Part shown: positions 39,875-50,323 of the stretch, in pieces
Layout of the letters: each line of letters opens with the position of its first letter
How positions within the stretch are numbered: position 1 is the first letter of the stretch
Assembly: GCA_003209655.1 (NCBI GenBank)
Contig: QCPW01000004.1
Location: forward strand, 104,029 to 168,028
Reading direction: 5' to 3'
Source: Prochlorococcus sp. AG-442-M23
GTDB taxonomy: Bacteria > Cyanobacteriota > Cyanobacteriia > PCC-6307 > Cyanobiaceae
Length of the DNA: 64,000 bases
The notes under the pieces: model-generated
What the model was told of the DNA's origin: nothing
Database searches by the model: none
The model's input: only the letters and a program-made list of their open reading frames with translations
Made by a program: the position numbers and the translations under genes

Positions 39875-40660
39875 CTAATTATATATTTCTCTCAACATTT
39901 TTAGTGAAGATAGATCCTTCTCTAATTGAGTAGAGATCCATGTCTCAATAATGAATAATATTTTAAGCCAGACTTTTTTTGGACCCAACAACTCTCCATT
40001 AGATTTTATTGGTAATTCTGGGAAAAGAAGTCTCTGTAATAGAGCAACTTCAGATGCATTTATTTTTAGATTACTTTGAGGATCTTCTATGGGTGAAAAC
40101 CCTTCACTTGGCAAATAATGACAACTCCATTCCCAATTTCCTAAAGGTGGAATAATAGGTTCTCCAGTTTTACAGCAATGATGAATTGGTAAATTAATAC
40201 CCCCGATGGCTAAAAGATGGATTAAAGATTGAATACTCATTGAGAGCATTTTAATATCTTCTTCTTGAGTCTCTTTATATAGATAAATCCTATCAAGATG
40301 TGCAAGAACACAAGATAAATAGTCTTGTTGCTTGTCATTATTACCTACTAATAAAAATGTTAATTCAGTTATAGCTTGTGCGGCTGCAAGACATTCAATA
40401 TTTTTCCCTAGACCAGAATAGCTTTTTAAAATTTTAATTTGACGTACAGATTTAAGATTTCTTTTCCCAAAAATCTGTAGACTTAAATATGTTAAAGGAG
40501 TAGCTGCGGCAAGACTACTTTTGGGACGCCTAGCACCAGGTACCGCTAATCTAACAATCCCTTGCTCATCGGTAAGGACAGTTATTAATCTATCATTCTC
40601 GCCTAATGGGGAAGCTTTAATACAGAGACCTTTTAGTCTGCACTCACCAGAACCAGACAT
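39875..40660 (-). CDS. recO: DNA repair protein RecO
   Basis: 'CRLKGLCIKASPLGENDRLITVLTDEQGIVRLAVPGARRPKSSLA'. Confidence 0.9.
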   Translation of the reverse strand: MSGSGECRLKGLCIKASPLGENDRLITVLTDEQGIVRLAVPGARRPKSSLAAATPLTYLSLQIFGKRNLKSVRQIKILKSYSGLGKNIECLAAAQAITELTFLLVGNNDKQQDYLSCVLAHLDRIYLYKETQEEDIKMLSMSIQSLIHLLAIGGINLPIHHCCKTGEPIIPPLGNWEWSCHYLPSEGFSPIEDPQSNLKINASEVALLQRLLFPELPIKSNGELLGPKKVWLKILFIIETWISTQLEKDLSSLKMLREIYN

Positions 40661-41320
40661 TTAAATAACGTTTACTTCTTCAAAAATTTCACAAAAATTG
40701 GAAGTCCCCACGCAACTAATTCCATTATCAAACAAATCAATTACTTGAGTCAGTTTTTTTATGCCACCTACAATTTTGATTTGATTTTGTGAGCCTATTA
40801 TTTTTAGTATTTTGGGAATATCATTGGATGTAAGAGGAGACCCAAACCCGTCCCCGAATTGAAAATTTTTTATTCCTAATTCCAAACATATTTCTATCGC
40901 ATTAATAAAAACTTCTTCTTGTAGTTTTGATTTATTTATGATTATTGAAACTGGTAATCCAGATGATTTAACTTGCTCAATTTCAGCAGCGAAAGTTTCT
41001 AAATTTCTTTTGGATAAATTGATAAAGTTTGGGATATATTCAATTCCTTTAGCACCCTTATCTTTTGCAAAACAAACTAATTCCTCAATAAATGAAACTG
41101 GTAAATCTGCTAAAGGGTAAGAAATAAGTGCGTTTATATCCGCACTGTAATTACCCAAACAGTTTTTAAGATCAGTTAAATAATTTAGTGAAGTAGAAAT
41201 ATTTTTGATATTGTATTTTCTTATTAAATCGCAATTCACACAGAAATCTTCCCAGGATAGATAAGGGTTAATAATAATCGCATGAATTTTCTCGTTTAAT
41301 TCATATTCAATATTAGGCAT
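40661..41320 (-). CDS. DeoC-like (deoxyribose-phosphate aldolase family) protein, catalytic residues altered
   Basis: DeoC-like TIM-barrel pattern; 'ALISYPLADLPVSFIEE', 'IKIVGGIKKLTQV'. Confidence 0.7.
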   Translation of the reverse strand: MPNIEYELNEKIHAIIINPYLSWEDFCVNCDLIRKYNIKNISTSLNYLTDLKNCLGNYSADINALISYPLADLPVSFIEELVCFAKDKGAKGIEYIPNFINLSKRNLETFAAEIEQVKSSGLPVSIIINKSKLQEEVFINAIEICLELGIKNFQFGDGFGSPLTSNDIPKILKIIGSQNQIKIVGGIKKLTQVIDLFDNGISCVGTSNFCEIFEEVNVI

Positions 41321-41327
41321 TTAAAAC

Positions 41328-41912
41328 TTATTTAGATTGAATCAGTCCATAACCTCCATGATTCCTTTTATATATAACTTGAAGCTCATTATTTTTCTTG
41401 TTTCGAAAAACATAAAAATCATGATCAATTAGATCTAATTGTTTTCTTGCTTCGTCTGATGAAATTGGAGTCATTTCAAAGTATTTATTTTTAATAGATG
41501 GCTCAGGCAGACTTGCTTCAGTTCCTTCTTTAAATAAAGCTTTTTCTAAAAAACTTGATTCCATACTTTCATTTGGTAAAGAATCTTTATTTTTAAAATA
41601 TTTATTATGAATTGTTTTATTGTTTCTTTCTTTGTATTTACGTAATTTTCTACAAAGTTTATTTGAAACTAAATCTATGCTTGAGTATAGATTTTCAGTT
41701 TTTTCTTCAGCTCTAATTATGGTACCATTTGCAAAAATAGTAACTTCTGCAGTTTGGAAAGAGACTCTTGGGTTCTTTTCAATTGAAAGGTGTATGTCAG
41801 CTTCTTTAACGATATCCTTATAGTGATGCGTTGCTTTTTCTATCTTTGCCTCAGTATATTCTTTTAATGCTCCAGTGAGCTCAAGATTCTTTCCATGGAT
41901 TAAAATTTTCAT
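41328..41912 (-). CDS. hpf: long ribosome hibernation promoting factor (LrtA/HPF)
   Basis: 'MKILIHGKNLELTGALKEYTEAKIEKATHHY', C-terminal 'IDHDFYVFRNKKNNELQVIYKRNHGGYGLI'. Confidence 0.93.
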   Translation of the reverse strand: MKILIHGKNLELTGALKEYTEAKIEKATHHYKDIVKEADIHLSIEKNPRVSFQTAEVTIFANGTIIRAEEKTENLYSSIDLVSNKLCRKLRKYKERNNKTIHNKYFKNKDSLPNESMESSFLEKALFKEGTEASLPEPSIKNKYFEMTPISSDEARKQLDLIDHDFYVFRNKKNNELQVIYKRNHGGYGLIQSK

Positions 41913-41956
41913 AACAAATCTAAAAATATTTACTTACTTTCTAAATCTACTTAAAT

Positions 41957-42607
41957 ATGGATAATAGAACAGCAATAATTAAACAACCTGATAATATTTC
42001 TTCTTTTAATGATGTTTACAAATTACAAAAAGAATATCAGGAAGCATTGATTTTAGATAATTCTAACCCTGATTTTATTTGGATAGGGGAGCATCAACTC
42101 TGTTATACGTTAGGTAGAGGATCTAATTACGATAATTTACTATTTTCTTTGGATGATGATAAATATGATGTTTTTAAGATTAATAGAGGTGGTGAGGTTA
42201 CTTGTCATATGCCTGGACAATTAGTAACTTACTTGGTGTTAGATTTGAAAAATTTTAATAAAGATTTAAATTGGTATTTAAGAAAAATTGAAGAAATCAT
42301 TATAAAAATTATTGGAACTTTTAATATAGATTGTAAATCTAGAAAAGGTTTTACTGGTGTTTGGATAGGAAATAAGAAAATTGCTTCAATTGGAATTGGT
42401 TGTAAAAGATGGATAACGATAAACGGATTTTCAATCAATGTTGACTGCGAACTAGAAAACTTTAATAGAATTAATCCTTGCGGAATAAAGGATTGTTTTA
42501 TGGCAAATATGATTGATTACAACAAAAATTTAAATATTCAAGAAGTCAAGAGAATTGTTAAAAAAATCATTCAGGAAGAATTTAATTTTGATTTTGTATC
42601 AAAATAG
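41957..42607 (+). CDS. lipB: lipoyl(octanoyl) transferase
   Basis: '[13 protein letters not shown]', '[22 protein letters not shown]', '[17 protein letters not shown]'. Confidence 0.92.
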   Translation: MDNRTAIIKQPDNISSFNDVYKLQKEYQEALILDNSNPDFIWIGEHQLCYTLGRGSNYDNLLFSLDDDKYDVFKINRGGEVTCHMPGQLVTYLVLDLKNFNKDLNWYLRKIEEIIIKIIGTFNIDCKSRKGFTGVWIGNKKIASIGIGCKRWITINGFSINVDCELENFNRINPCGIKDCFMANMIDYNKNLNIQEVKRIVKKIIQEEFNFDFVSK

Positions 42608-42634
42608 AAATTAAAATTTCAAAATTGATTTAAT

Positions 42635-44578
42635 ATGGGTGATATAGCTTATTGGCCTTCAGCTAAAACTCTTTCTAAAAAAGATAAATTTGCTAAAAAT
42701 AGAGATTTTATTGAGAAGCTTCATCATATAGATCAAATTTGGGAAAAATTAAAATTTAAATGTGGTGATACTTTAGCTGTTTGCGATTTAAGAGGAAAAT
42801 ACCAAGAAAGATTTTCTTATTCTGAGCTGGCTGATTTAATAACAAAAGTCTCTTTTTCATTTAAAAATTATGGCTTAGTAAAGGGAGATGTAGTTACTGT
42901 AATATCTGAAAATTCTCCAAGATGGCTAGTAGTAGATCAAGGCTTAATGCGTTTAGGAGCTATAAATGCAGTGAGAGGTATTAATTCTCCTTCAGTAGAA
43001 TTAGAGTATATTATTGAGCACTCTAATTCAGTAGGTCTAGTAGTTCAATCTAAGCAGATTTGGCTAAAGTTAAACAACAAAGAGGAATTAAAAAAAAGAC
43101 TGAAATTTATAATCAATTTGGAAGATGAACAATTTGAGAATTTAATAAGTTGGAGTAAATTTATAAGTTCAGTAGAAAAAGAAAATTCACAAAATAATAA
43201 TTTTGAAAAAAATAATCCAGAAATTGATGACGTAGCTACTATTCTTTACACTTCCGGGACAACAGGAAAACCTAAAGGTGTCCCCTTGACTCATGCAAAT
43301 TTTTTACATCAAATAATCAATTTGGCCTATATCGCTGATCCAGAACCAGGGACCTCTGTATTAAGCGTATTGCCTATCTGGCATTCTTATGAGAGGAGTG
43401 CTGAATACTTCTTTTTTTCATGTGGTTGTTCTCAATATTATACAATTCCAAAATTTCTAAAAGATGATATTACACAAATTAAACCTGTTGTCATGGCTAC
43501 GGTACCAAGACTATGGGAGGCAATACATGATGGTTTTTTTCAGGCGTTAAAAAAAATGCCTTCCAAAAAGGAAAAACTTATTAAGTTTTTGATAAGTAAT
43601 AGTTCAGCTTTCAAAAGAAGTCTAAGAAAGATAAGAAATTTAGATATCAATCAAATAACTTTTAAATCAAAAATCCCCTTACTGGGTTCTCTTATTGGTC
43701 GATATCCTTTACATAAATTGTCTACTATTTTTTTATGGCCGAATATTCTTAGACAACTATGCGGAGAAAAACTGAAATTTCCTATTAACGGCGGAGGGGC
43801 ATTGCCAGAACATGTGGATCTTTTTTTTGAATCTTTAGGTGTAGATGTTTTGGTGGGATATGGCCTCACAGAAACTAGTCCAGTATTAACTTGTAGGAGA
43901 AGAGAATTAAATGTTAGAGGATCATCCGGTCAGCCTCTAGCATTTACTGAAATCAAAATAGTCAATGATGATAAAAAAAAGATTCTGAAGTTCAGAGAAG
44001 TCGGGAAAATTCTTGTTAAGGGACCACAAGTAATGAAAGGTTATCTTAATAATGAATTAGCTACAAAAGATGTTTTATCCAAGGATGGTTGGTTTGATAC
44101 TGGTGATTTAGGTTTCCTAATACCTAATGGTTCTCTTTTTATAACAGGAAGAGCCAAGGATACAATAGTGCTATCAAGTGGTGAAAATATAGAACCGAAT
44201 CCGCTTGAGACCGAAATCCTTAGTTCTGAATTTATTAATCAGATTCAACTAGTAGGACAAGATAAGAAATGTTTAACAGCCCTTGTAGTGCCTAATGTCG
44301 AATTGGTTAAAAACAAGTTTTTGGAAGAAGACGTTTCGCAATTAAACCTGAATAAAAATATTGGTACATTTTTTAAATCACAAATTAATAATTTGCTTAA
44401 AAGTAGATTAGGAGCGAGATCAGAAGAACAAATATTAGATTGTTATTTTGTTGATGCCTTTACTTTAGAAAATGGTTTGTTAACACAAACTCTTAAACAA
44501 AAAAGAAAAGAAATAGAAAAAAAGTATTCATTACAAATAAAAAATATGTATGAAAACAAATTTAGTAAGAAAATTTGA
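42635..44578 (+). CDS. long-chain fatty acid CoA ligase / acyl-ACP synthetase
   Basis: 'ILYTSGTTGKPKGVPLTHANF', 'GYGLTETSPVLTCR', 'GWFDTGDLGFL'. Confidence 0.93.
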   Translation: MGDIAYWPSAKTLSKKDKFAKNRDFIEKLHHIDQIWEKLKFKCGDTLAVCDLRGKYQERFSYSELADLITKVSFSFKNYGLVKGDVVTVISENSPRWLVVDQGLMRLGAINAVRGINSPSVELEYIIEHSNSVGLVVQSKQIWLKLNNKEELKKRLKFIINLEDEQFENLISWSKFISSVEKENSQNNNFEKNNPEIDDVATILYTSGTTGKPKGVPLTHANFLHQIINLAYIADPEPGTSVLSVLPIWHSYERSAEYFFFSCGCSQYYTIPKFLKDDITQIKPVVMATVPRLWEAIHDGFFQALKKMPSKKEKLIKFLISNSSAFKRSLRKIRNLDINQITFKSKIPLLGSLIGRYPLHKLSTIFLWPNILRQLCGEKLKFPINGGGALPEHVDLFFESLGVDVLVGYGLTETSPVLTCRRRELNVRGSSGQPLAFTEIKIVNDDKKKILKFREVGKILVKGPQVMKGYLNNELATKDVLSKDGWFDTGDLGFLIPNGSLFITGRAKDTIVLSSGENIEPNPLETEILSSEFINQIQLVGQDKKCLTALVVPNVELVKNKFLEEDVSQLNLNKNIGTFFKSQINNLLKSRLGARSEEQILDCYFVDAFTLENGLLTQTLKQKRKEIEKKYSLQIKNMYENKFSKKI

Positions 44579-44616
44579 TTTGTTCTACCTATATTAAAAA
44601 GGTAATTTAATTTTTT

Positions 44617-45060
44617 ATGGAAACAAAAAACTCAATATCTATAAAGCGCTCAATAGCTATTAAAGCTGTAGTTACACCAACTTGGAAGGAAGATGCTGAA
44701 AAAGAATTAAGTAAAGGAATTTCAAACATTGATCAGCAATTATCTCAACTTGAGCAGGAGGGGCAGCAAATAGTAAATAATATTAGATCCCAATCAGTTA
44801 ATCCTCTAGATCCAAGAGTTCAAGAACAGGTTAGTCAGGTGCAACAACAAGTTGCAGCAAAACGAAATGAAATTGAAGAACAAAAAAGAAATCTACTTCA
44901 ACAACAGAGTCAAGTTCGCGAATTAAAAATGGACGAAATTGTTGATCAAGGACAATTAGATAGTTTCTGTGAAGTCACTGTGGGCGACAATCTTATTGAA
45001 AAAATGCAAGTCTCAATTACTGTTAAAGATGGAGTTATTCAATCTATAGATAATAATTAA
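44617..45060 (+). CDS. YlqD-family protein
   Basis: 'SIAIKAVVTPTWKEDAEKELSKGISNIDQQLSQLEQEG'; coiled coil. Confidence 0.75.
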   Translation: METKNSISIKRSIAIKAVVTPTWKEDAEKELSKGISNIDQQLSQLEQEGQQIVNNIRSQSVNPLDPRVQEQVSQVQQQVAAKRNEIEEQKRNLLQQQSQVRELKMDEIVDQGQLDSFCEVTVGDNLIEKMQVSITVKDGVIQSIDNN

Positions 45061-45279
45061 ATAAAAAGATTTAGTATTTTTGATAAAAATAAGTAAATCT
45101 TAATTGCGAAAAGTTTTAAATTCTAATCGATCTAAATTATTACTTTCTTAAGTTTTAAGAGTTCCCACTGTGAACATGATTTCGTATAATTAGATTAATA
45201 GTTAAAAGGGTTTTAATCATAAAAAACTTTTGAAAGTTTGGTAAAAATCCCTCAAAACTTATGCAATAACAATTTTCTT

Positions 45280-46647
45280 ATGTCTCACGAAATATTCATG
45301 CCTGCCTTGAGTTCTACTATGACGGAGGGCAAGATTGTGGAATGGTTGAAAAATCCGGGAGATAAGGTTGAAAGAGGCGAATCTGTCTTGGTTGTTGAAT
45401 CTGACAAGGCAGATATGGATGTTGAATCTTTTCAAGATGGATATCTTGCAGCAGTTTTAATGCCTGCCGGTAGCACTGCACCTGTTGGAGAAACTATTGG
45501 TCTCATTGTAGAAAATGAGGATGAGATAGCTTCAGTTCAACAACAAAATAAAGGAAATCAACCCGAAGTCTCTGCTTCAGACCAACTTGAATTGGTAAGC
45601 AATAAAGCTGAAGAAAAACCATTAGTCCAGAATGAAAATACCAATAAAGAGGCTGAAGAATTCGTTTTAAAGAGTGAAAAGCCTGCACCATCTTTTAATA
45701 CCGATCAAATTAATGCCGCTACAAGTAATTTTTCTTCGAGAATAATTGCATCTCCAAGAGCTAAAAAACTAGCCTCTCAAATGGGTGTTGATTTAGCAAA
45801 GGTTCATGGATCTGGGCCTCACGGAAGAATTCAAGCCGATGATATTTTAAAAGCTAATGGCCAACCTGTCTCTGTACCATGGATAGGAGAAGGTGATTCT
45901 CCTGCAAGTATTCCTGGTGCAAATTTGGGAGTTGAAAGTAAACCAGAAACTTCAGGAAATAGTTTTGGTAATCCTGGAGAAACAGTTCAATTTAATACTC
46001 TTCAAAAAGCAGTAAATAAAAATATGGAATCTAGTTTAGATGTTCCATGTTTTAGGGTGGGTTACTCAATCAATACAGATAAATTAGATGATTTCTACAA
46101 GAAGGTAAAACAGAACGGAGTGACTATGACTGCTTTACTTGTAAAGGCAGTTGCAAAGGCATTAAAGAAACATCCTCAAGTTAACTCAAGCTTTTCAGAA
46201 AATGGAATTTCTTATCCAGAAAATATAAATATTGCTGTTGCTGTTGCGATGGAAGATGGGGGACTAATAACTCCAGTATTAAAAGAACCATGCAATACTG
46301 ATTTATTTGAATTATCTAGGGAATGGAAAGATCTCGTAAAAAGATCGAGATCAAAACAATTAGAACCAGATGAATACTCAACGGGAACTTTTACCTTATC
46401 TAACCTTGGTATGTTTGGTGTAGATAGATTTGACGCGATACTACCCCCAGGTACCGGTGCGATCTTAGCGATAGCATCATCGAAACCAACTGTTGTAGCT
46501 AATAGTGATGGCTCAATATCTGTTAAAAAAATAATGCAAGTAAATCTTACAGCTGATCATAGAGTGATCTATGGAGCTGATGGTGCTTTATTCTTGAAAG
46601 ACTTGGCTTACCTGATTGAAAATGAGCCAGAGACACTTGTATCTTAA
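45280..46647 (+). CDS. pdhC: dihydrolipoamide acetyltransferase (PDH E2)
   Basis: 'MSHEIFMPALSSTMTEGKIVEWLKNPGDKVERGESVLVVESDKADMDVESF'; start moved to 45280 from track start 45238. Confidence 0.92.
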   Translation: MSHEIFMPALSSTMTEGKIVEWLKNPGDKVERGESVLVVESDKADMDVESFQDGYLAAVLMPAGSTAPVGETIGLIVENEDEIASVQQQNKGNQPEVSASDQLELVSNKAEEKPLVQNENTNKEAEEFVLKSEKPAPSFNTDQINAATSNFSSRIIASPRAKKLASQMGVDLAKVHGSGPHGRIQADDILKANGQPVSVPWIGEGDSPASIPGANLGVESKPETSGNSFGNPGETVQFNTLQKAVNKNMESSLDVPCFRVGYSINTDKLDDFYKKVKQNGVTMTALLVKAVAKALKKHPQVNSSFSENGISYPENINIAVAVAMEDGGLITPVLKEPCNTDLFELSREWKDLVKRSRSKQLEPDEYSTGTFTLSNLGMFGVDRFDAILPPGTGAILAIASSKPTVVANSDGSISVKKIMQVNLTADHRVIYGADGALFLKDLAYLIENEPETLVS

Positions 46648-46653
46648 ATTTAA

Positions 46654-47778
46654 TTGATTTCTAAAATTAATAATGAAGGAAGAGATTATAAGCTTGAAGC
46701 TTATGATTACTTTCTAGATCCTTCATTAATTGCTAATAAACCTTCTGCAATAAGGCATGAATCAAGATTGATGATAGTTAGAAATAGTCTTTTAGAAGAG
46801 AATTGCTTAACTAATAAATTTACCAAGAATCTTTTAGATGAATTTAGAAAAGGCGATCTTGTGGTTGTAAATAATACTAAAGTAATGAAGGCAAGGTTAA
46901 AGGTTGAATTAGAAAATAGGACGTTAGTCGAATTATTAGTCTTAGAAAGATCCTATGAATGTGTTTGGTTATGTTTGGCAAAGCCAGCGAAAAAGTTAAA
47001 AATAAATAGAAAAATAATATTAAAATCTCCTTCTGCACAAGATATTAATTTGATGGTTGATGGGGTTGATGAAGAAACTGGAGGGAGATTTATTAAATTT
47101 CCTAAAAATATAACTGATCTCAATTCAATGAATGACCTTCTTGATAAATACGGGGAAATCCCTCTCCCGCCTTATATAAAAAATTCCGAAGAAGAATCTT
47201 TTCATGAGAATAGTTATCAAACTGAGTATGCAACAATTCCAGGGGCCGTTGCAGCACCAACTGCTGGTTTACACTTAAGCAAAAGTCTTATTTCTAATCT
47301 AAATAAAAAAGGAGTAATAATTTTACCAATAACTTTGCACGTGGGCTATGGAACATTCAAACCAATTGATCAAGAAGATCTAAGTGACTTAAAACTTCAT
47401 AAAGAATGGGTAAGTGTAAATAAGGAAGTAGTGGAGGAAATAAAAAAAATAAAGAAAACAGATAGAAGAATAATTGCTATTGGGACAACTAGCGTAAGAG
47501 CACTTGAAAGTTGTTATTCTCAGGAAATTAATGACTTTATTCCCATAGCGAAATACGTGGATTTAGTAATTAAGCCAGGTTATAAATTTAAGGTAGTTGA
47601 TGGATTATTAACTAATTTTCATCTTCCTAAAAGTTCATTATTACTATTAGTAAGTGCAATGATTGGTAGAGAAAGATTATTAGATTTGTATAAAAAAGCC
47701 ATAAGAGAAAAATATAGATTTTTCTCTTATGGCGATGCTATGTATATTTCACCAGATTCAATACTGGAGAAAAAATAG
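46654..47778 (+). CDS. queA: S-adenosylmethionine:tRNA ribosyltransferase-isomerase
   Basis: 'AAPTAGLHLSKSLI', 'LHVGYGTFKPI', 'GLLTNFHLPKSSLLLLVSAMIG', 'REKYRFFSYGDAM'. Confidence 0.96.
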   Translation: MISKINNEGRDYKLEAYDYFLDPSLIANKPSAIRHESRLMIVRNSLLEENCLTNKFTKNLLDEFRKGDLVVVNNTKVMKARLKVELENRTLVELLVLERSYECVWLCLAKPAKKLKINRKIILKSPSAQDINLMVDGVDEETGGRFIKFPKNITDLNSMNDLLDKYGEIPLPPYIKNSEEESFHENSYQTEYATIPGAVAAPTAGLHLSKSLISNLNKKGVIILPITLHVGYGTFKPIDQEDLSDLKLHKEWVSVNKEVVEEIKKIKKTDRRIIAIGTTSVRALESCYSQEINDFIPIAKYVDLVIKPGYKFKVVDGLLTNFHLPKSSLLLLVSAMIGRERLLDLYKKAIREKYRFFSYGDAMYISPDSILEKK

Positions 47779-47780
47779 AT

Positions 47781-48767
47781 TTAGGCTTTGACCGGTTCTT
47801 GAATGATCCCGCTTGGAACTTCAGTAAACATAATTGATGATAAATATCTCTCTGCTAAATCAGGTAGAACAACTACGATAGTTTTCCCCGCATATTCATC
47901 TTGTTCAGCTAATCTAACAGCAGCAGCAGCAGCAGCTCCACAAGATATTCCAACTAATAGACCTTCTTCTTTTGCTAATCTAAGAGCCATCTCGATCGAC
48001 TCGTCATTTGTTACCTGTTCAACCTTATCAACAATTGACAAGTCAAGGTTCTTAGGAATAAATCCTGCTCCAATTCCTTGAATTTTATGTGGTCCAGATT
48101 TAACCTCTTCTCCATTCATTGTCTGTGTAATAACAGGACTATGTGAGGGTTCTACAGCTACAGAAGTAATATTCTTACCCTTTTCTTGCTTAATGTATCT
48201 TGAAACTCCTGTGATTGTGCCGCCAGTACCAACCCCTGCAACTAAAACATCAATTTCACCATCACAATCATCCCAGATTTCTGGTCCAGTAGTTTTGAAA
48301 TGAATTTCAGGGTTTGCTGGATTATCAAATTGACCTGGCATGAAATATTGAGAAGGATTACTTTCTGCAATTTCTTTAGCCTTAGCTATTGCTCCAGGCA
48401 TACCTTTAGATGCCTCTGTTAAAACAATTTCAGCACCTAACACTGCCATAACCCTTCTTCTTTCAATTGACATGGATTCTGGCATTGTAAGGATCAGTTT
48501 ATAACCTCTTGCTGAAGCAGTAAAAGCTAGAGCAATTCCTGTATTTCCAGAAGTTGGCTCAACAATAGTTTTGTCTTTTGTAAGCTTCCCACTTTTCTCT
48601 GCATCCCAGATCATGTTTGCGCCAATCCTACATTTGACACTATAAGCGGGGTTTCTACCTTCAATTTTTGCAAGTACTGTAGCTTTCGCGTTTTTAGTAA
48701 CTGATTTTAATTTTACTAATGGAGTGTTTCCAATAGCAAAACTGTTGTCCTCATAAATTTTTGCCAT
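47781..48767 (-). CDS. cysK: cysteine synthase A
   Basis: 'GNTPLVKL', '[14 protein letters not shown]', '[16 protein letters not shown]'. Confidence 0.95.
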   Translation of the reverse strand: MAKIYEDNSFAIGNTPLVKLKSVTKNAKATVLAKIEGRNPAYSVKCRIGANMIWDAEKSGKLTKDKTIVEPTSGNTGIALAFTASARGYKLILTMPESMSIERRRVMAVLGAEIVLTEASKGMPGAIAKAKEIAESNPSQYFMPGQFDNPANPEIHFKTTGPEIWDDCDGEIDVLVAGVGTGGTITGVSRYIKQEKGKNITSVAVEPSHSPVITQTMNGEEVKSGPHKIQGIGAGFIPKNLDLSIVDKVEQVTNDESIEMALRLAKEEGLLVGISCGAAAAAAVRLAEQDEYAGKTIVVVLPDLAERYLSSIMFTEVPSGIIQEPVKA

Positions 48768-48850
48768 TTATATATTGAGAAATATATATTAATACTAACT
48801 ATTATTCAGAAAAAGAGTATATAAGTTTCTATACGGTAAATACTAGGAAT

Positions 48851-50320
48851 TTAGAAATTATTTAGTGCTTCAGAAAAGCTTTCCCATAATTGATCTTGGT
48901 CTTCTAATCCAACTGATACTCTAATAAGGTGCGAGGGTATACCAAAACTTTCAGCCCAATCCAATTCGTCATAATGAGCTAGTAAAACATAAGGACAAAC
49001 TAGAGTAAATTTTGTACCTAAACTAGGTCCTTTAGATACTTGTAGAGAATCGTAAAATTTTTTAGCTTTGTTCAGTCCTCCATTTAATTCAAACGATAAT
49101 AAGCAGCCGTATCCTCCATCAGAAGTAAGTAAAGAATTAAAATTTGGACAATTTTCAGGATGGAAAATATTTTTAATCTCACTATGGGTCTCTAATCTTT
49201 TTTTTAATTCTAAACATGCTTTATTTTGTTCAAAAACTCTTTGATTTACATCTCTACTAACTTTCTCTAGATAAACTGTATCTCCATCGGAAAGTGTTGG
49301 AAGATTAATATCATTTAATGCATTTCTAAATTGATTAATCCATTTGCTTTTTGGATTTAGTAATAATGATCCGGCGAGAATATCTCCACTACCTGAAAAA
49401 ATTTTTGTAAGTGAAGTAAAAACTATATCTGCATGTTCTAAGGAATTTATATTTAAATTTGAACCAATTGTATCGTCAACAATTAAGGGAATATTTAACT
49501 TTTTTGCTATTTTTGAAATTTTTTTAATATTTACACATTTGAGCATAGGATTACTCGGTAGTTCAATAATTAATGTTGATGGATTTATTCTTTTAATTTC
49601 TAATTCAATATCCTCGCAATTTTCTTCTGTAATTAATTTGGCTCCATGAAAGATCTTCATTGGTAATTTAAGTACATCTACATATGGAAAACCAATTTGG
49701 AGTGTTGGTTTAGCTGGAAATAATTTATATATGATTTCTAATGATGTATGCAATGCAGACATTCCAGATGAAGTTAAGTGAATATCATTAGAGTTAATTT
49801 TTGTAGATTTAGAAATTCTATTTTTTATTCTTTGAGAACATTCATTTACGTAGGATTTTGGAGGGCAATCTTCAAGACCTAGTTCTATAGCAGCAGCCCT
49901 TGAAGATATACCAAGACCAGTATGTTGCCAAAAAGATTTTGCATAAATACTTTCTTCTTGTTCAGTTATTAAGAAAGCTAAATTATCTCTTTTTTCTATT
50001 AATGAGAATTGTTCAGAAGTATTTCTATCAACATATTTTTTGGCTTTAAAAGCTATGCTTTCATTCGGATATGGCCAGATACTTTTATTGTTGTAGTAAT
50101 TTTCCTTTTTTACTTTTTCGCATAATCTTTTCACTATGGGGTTTAGCCCGAATCTTGGGTAAATGGACTTCAATAAATTCATACATTCTTGATTTTTTTC
50201 CTCGTAATTTATTACATCATTCCAAGTTGGCAATGCTACAGAAACAGCATGAATACTATCAGGAATAGAATATCCCAACTCTAAATTTTTCCATATAGGG
50301 TTTTTAAGTAAATCTCTCAA
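48851..50320 (-). CDS. cystathionine gamma-synthase-like PLP enzyme with a fungal-type N-terminal extension
   Basis: 'SIHAVSVALPTWNDVINYEE...YPRFGLNP' N-terminus plus Cys/Met-metabolism PLP domain 'FTSLTKIFSGSGDILAGSLLL'. Confidence 0.75.
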   Translation of the reverse strand: MRDLLKNPIWKNLELGYSIPDSIHAVSVALPTWNDVINYEEKNQECMNLLKSIYPRFGLNPIVKRLCEKVKKENYYNNKSIWPYPNESIAFKAKKYVDRNTSEQFSLIEKRDNLAFLITEQEESIYAKSFWQHTGLGISSRAAAIELGLEDCPPKSYVNECSQRIKNRISKSTKINSNDIHLTSSGMSALHTSLEIIYKLFPAKPTLQIGFPYVDVLKLPMKIFHGAKLITEENCEDIELEIKRINPSTLIIELPSNPMLKCVNIKKISKIAKKLNIPLIVDDTIGSNLNINSLEHADIVFTSLTKIFSGSGDILAGSLLLNPKSKWINQFRNALNDINLPTLSDGDTVYLEKVSRDVNQRVFEQNKACLELKKRLETHSEIKNIFHPENCPNFNSLLTSDGGYGCLLSFELNGGLNKAKKFYDSLQVSKGPSLGTKFTLVCPYVLLAHYDELDWAESFGIPSHLIRVSVGLEDQDQLWESFSEALNNF

Positions 50321-50323
50321 TTT

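Noticed and set aside
42635-44578. Acyl-CoA/ACP ligase as part of the glycan/acyl island
   Set aside because: It lies 22 kb away among conserved core genes (lipB, ylqD, pdhC); no positional link.
46330-46352. GATCTCG...CGAGATC inverted repeat inside pdhC
   Set aside because: Only 7-bp arms within coding sequence; expected by chance.
47803-48081. Track ORF antisense to cysK (and similar opposing ORFs at 2995, 6251, 22347, 24021, 29910, 32933, 38293, 40938, 41620, 42229, 43651, 45503, 49344, 50071, 50952, 56347, 56966, 58466, 59074, 62226)
   Set aside because: Each lies opposite a well-supported gene, has low-complexity translation and no recognisable domain; most likely spurious.
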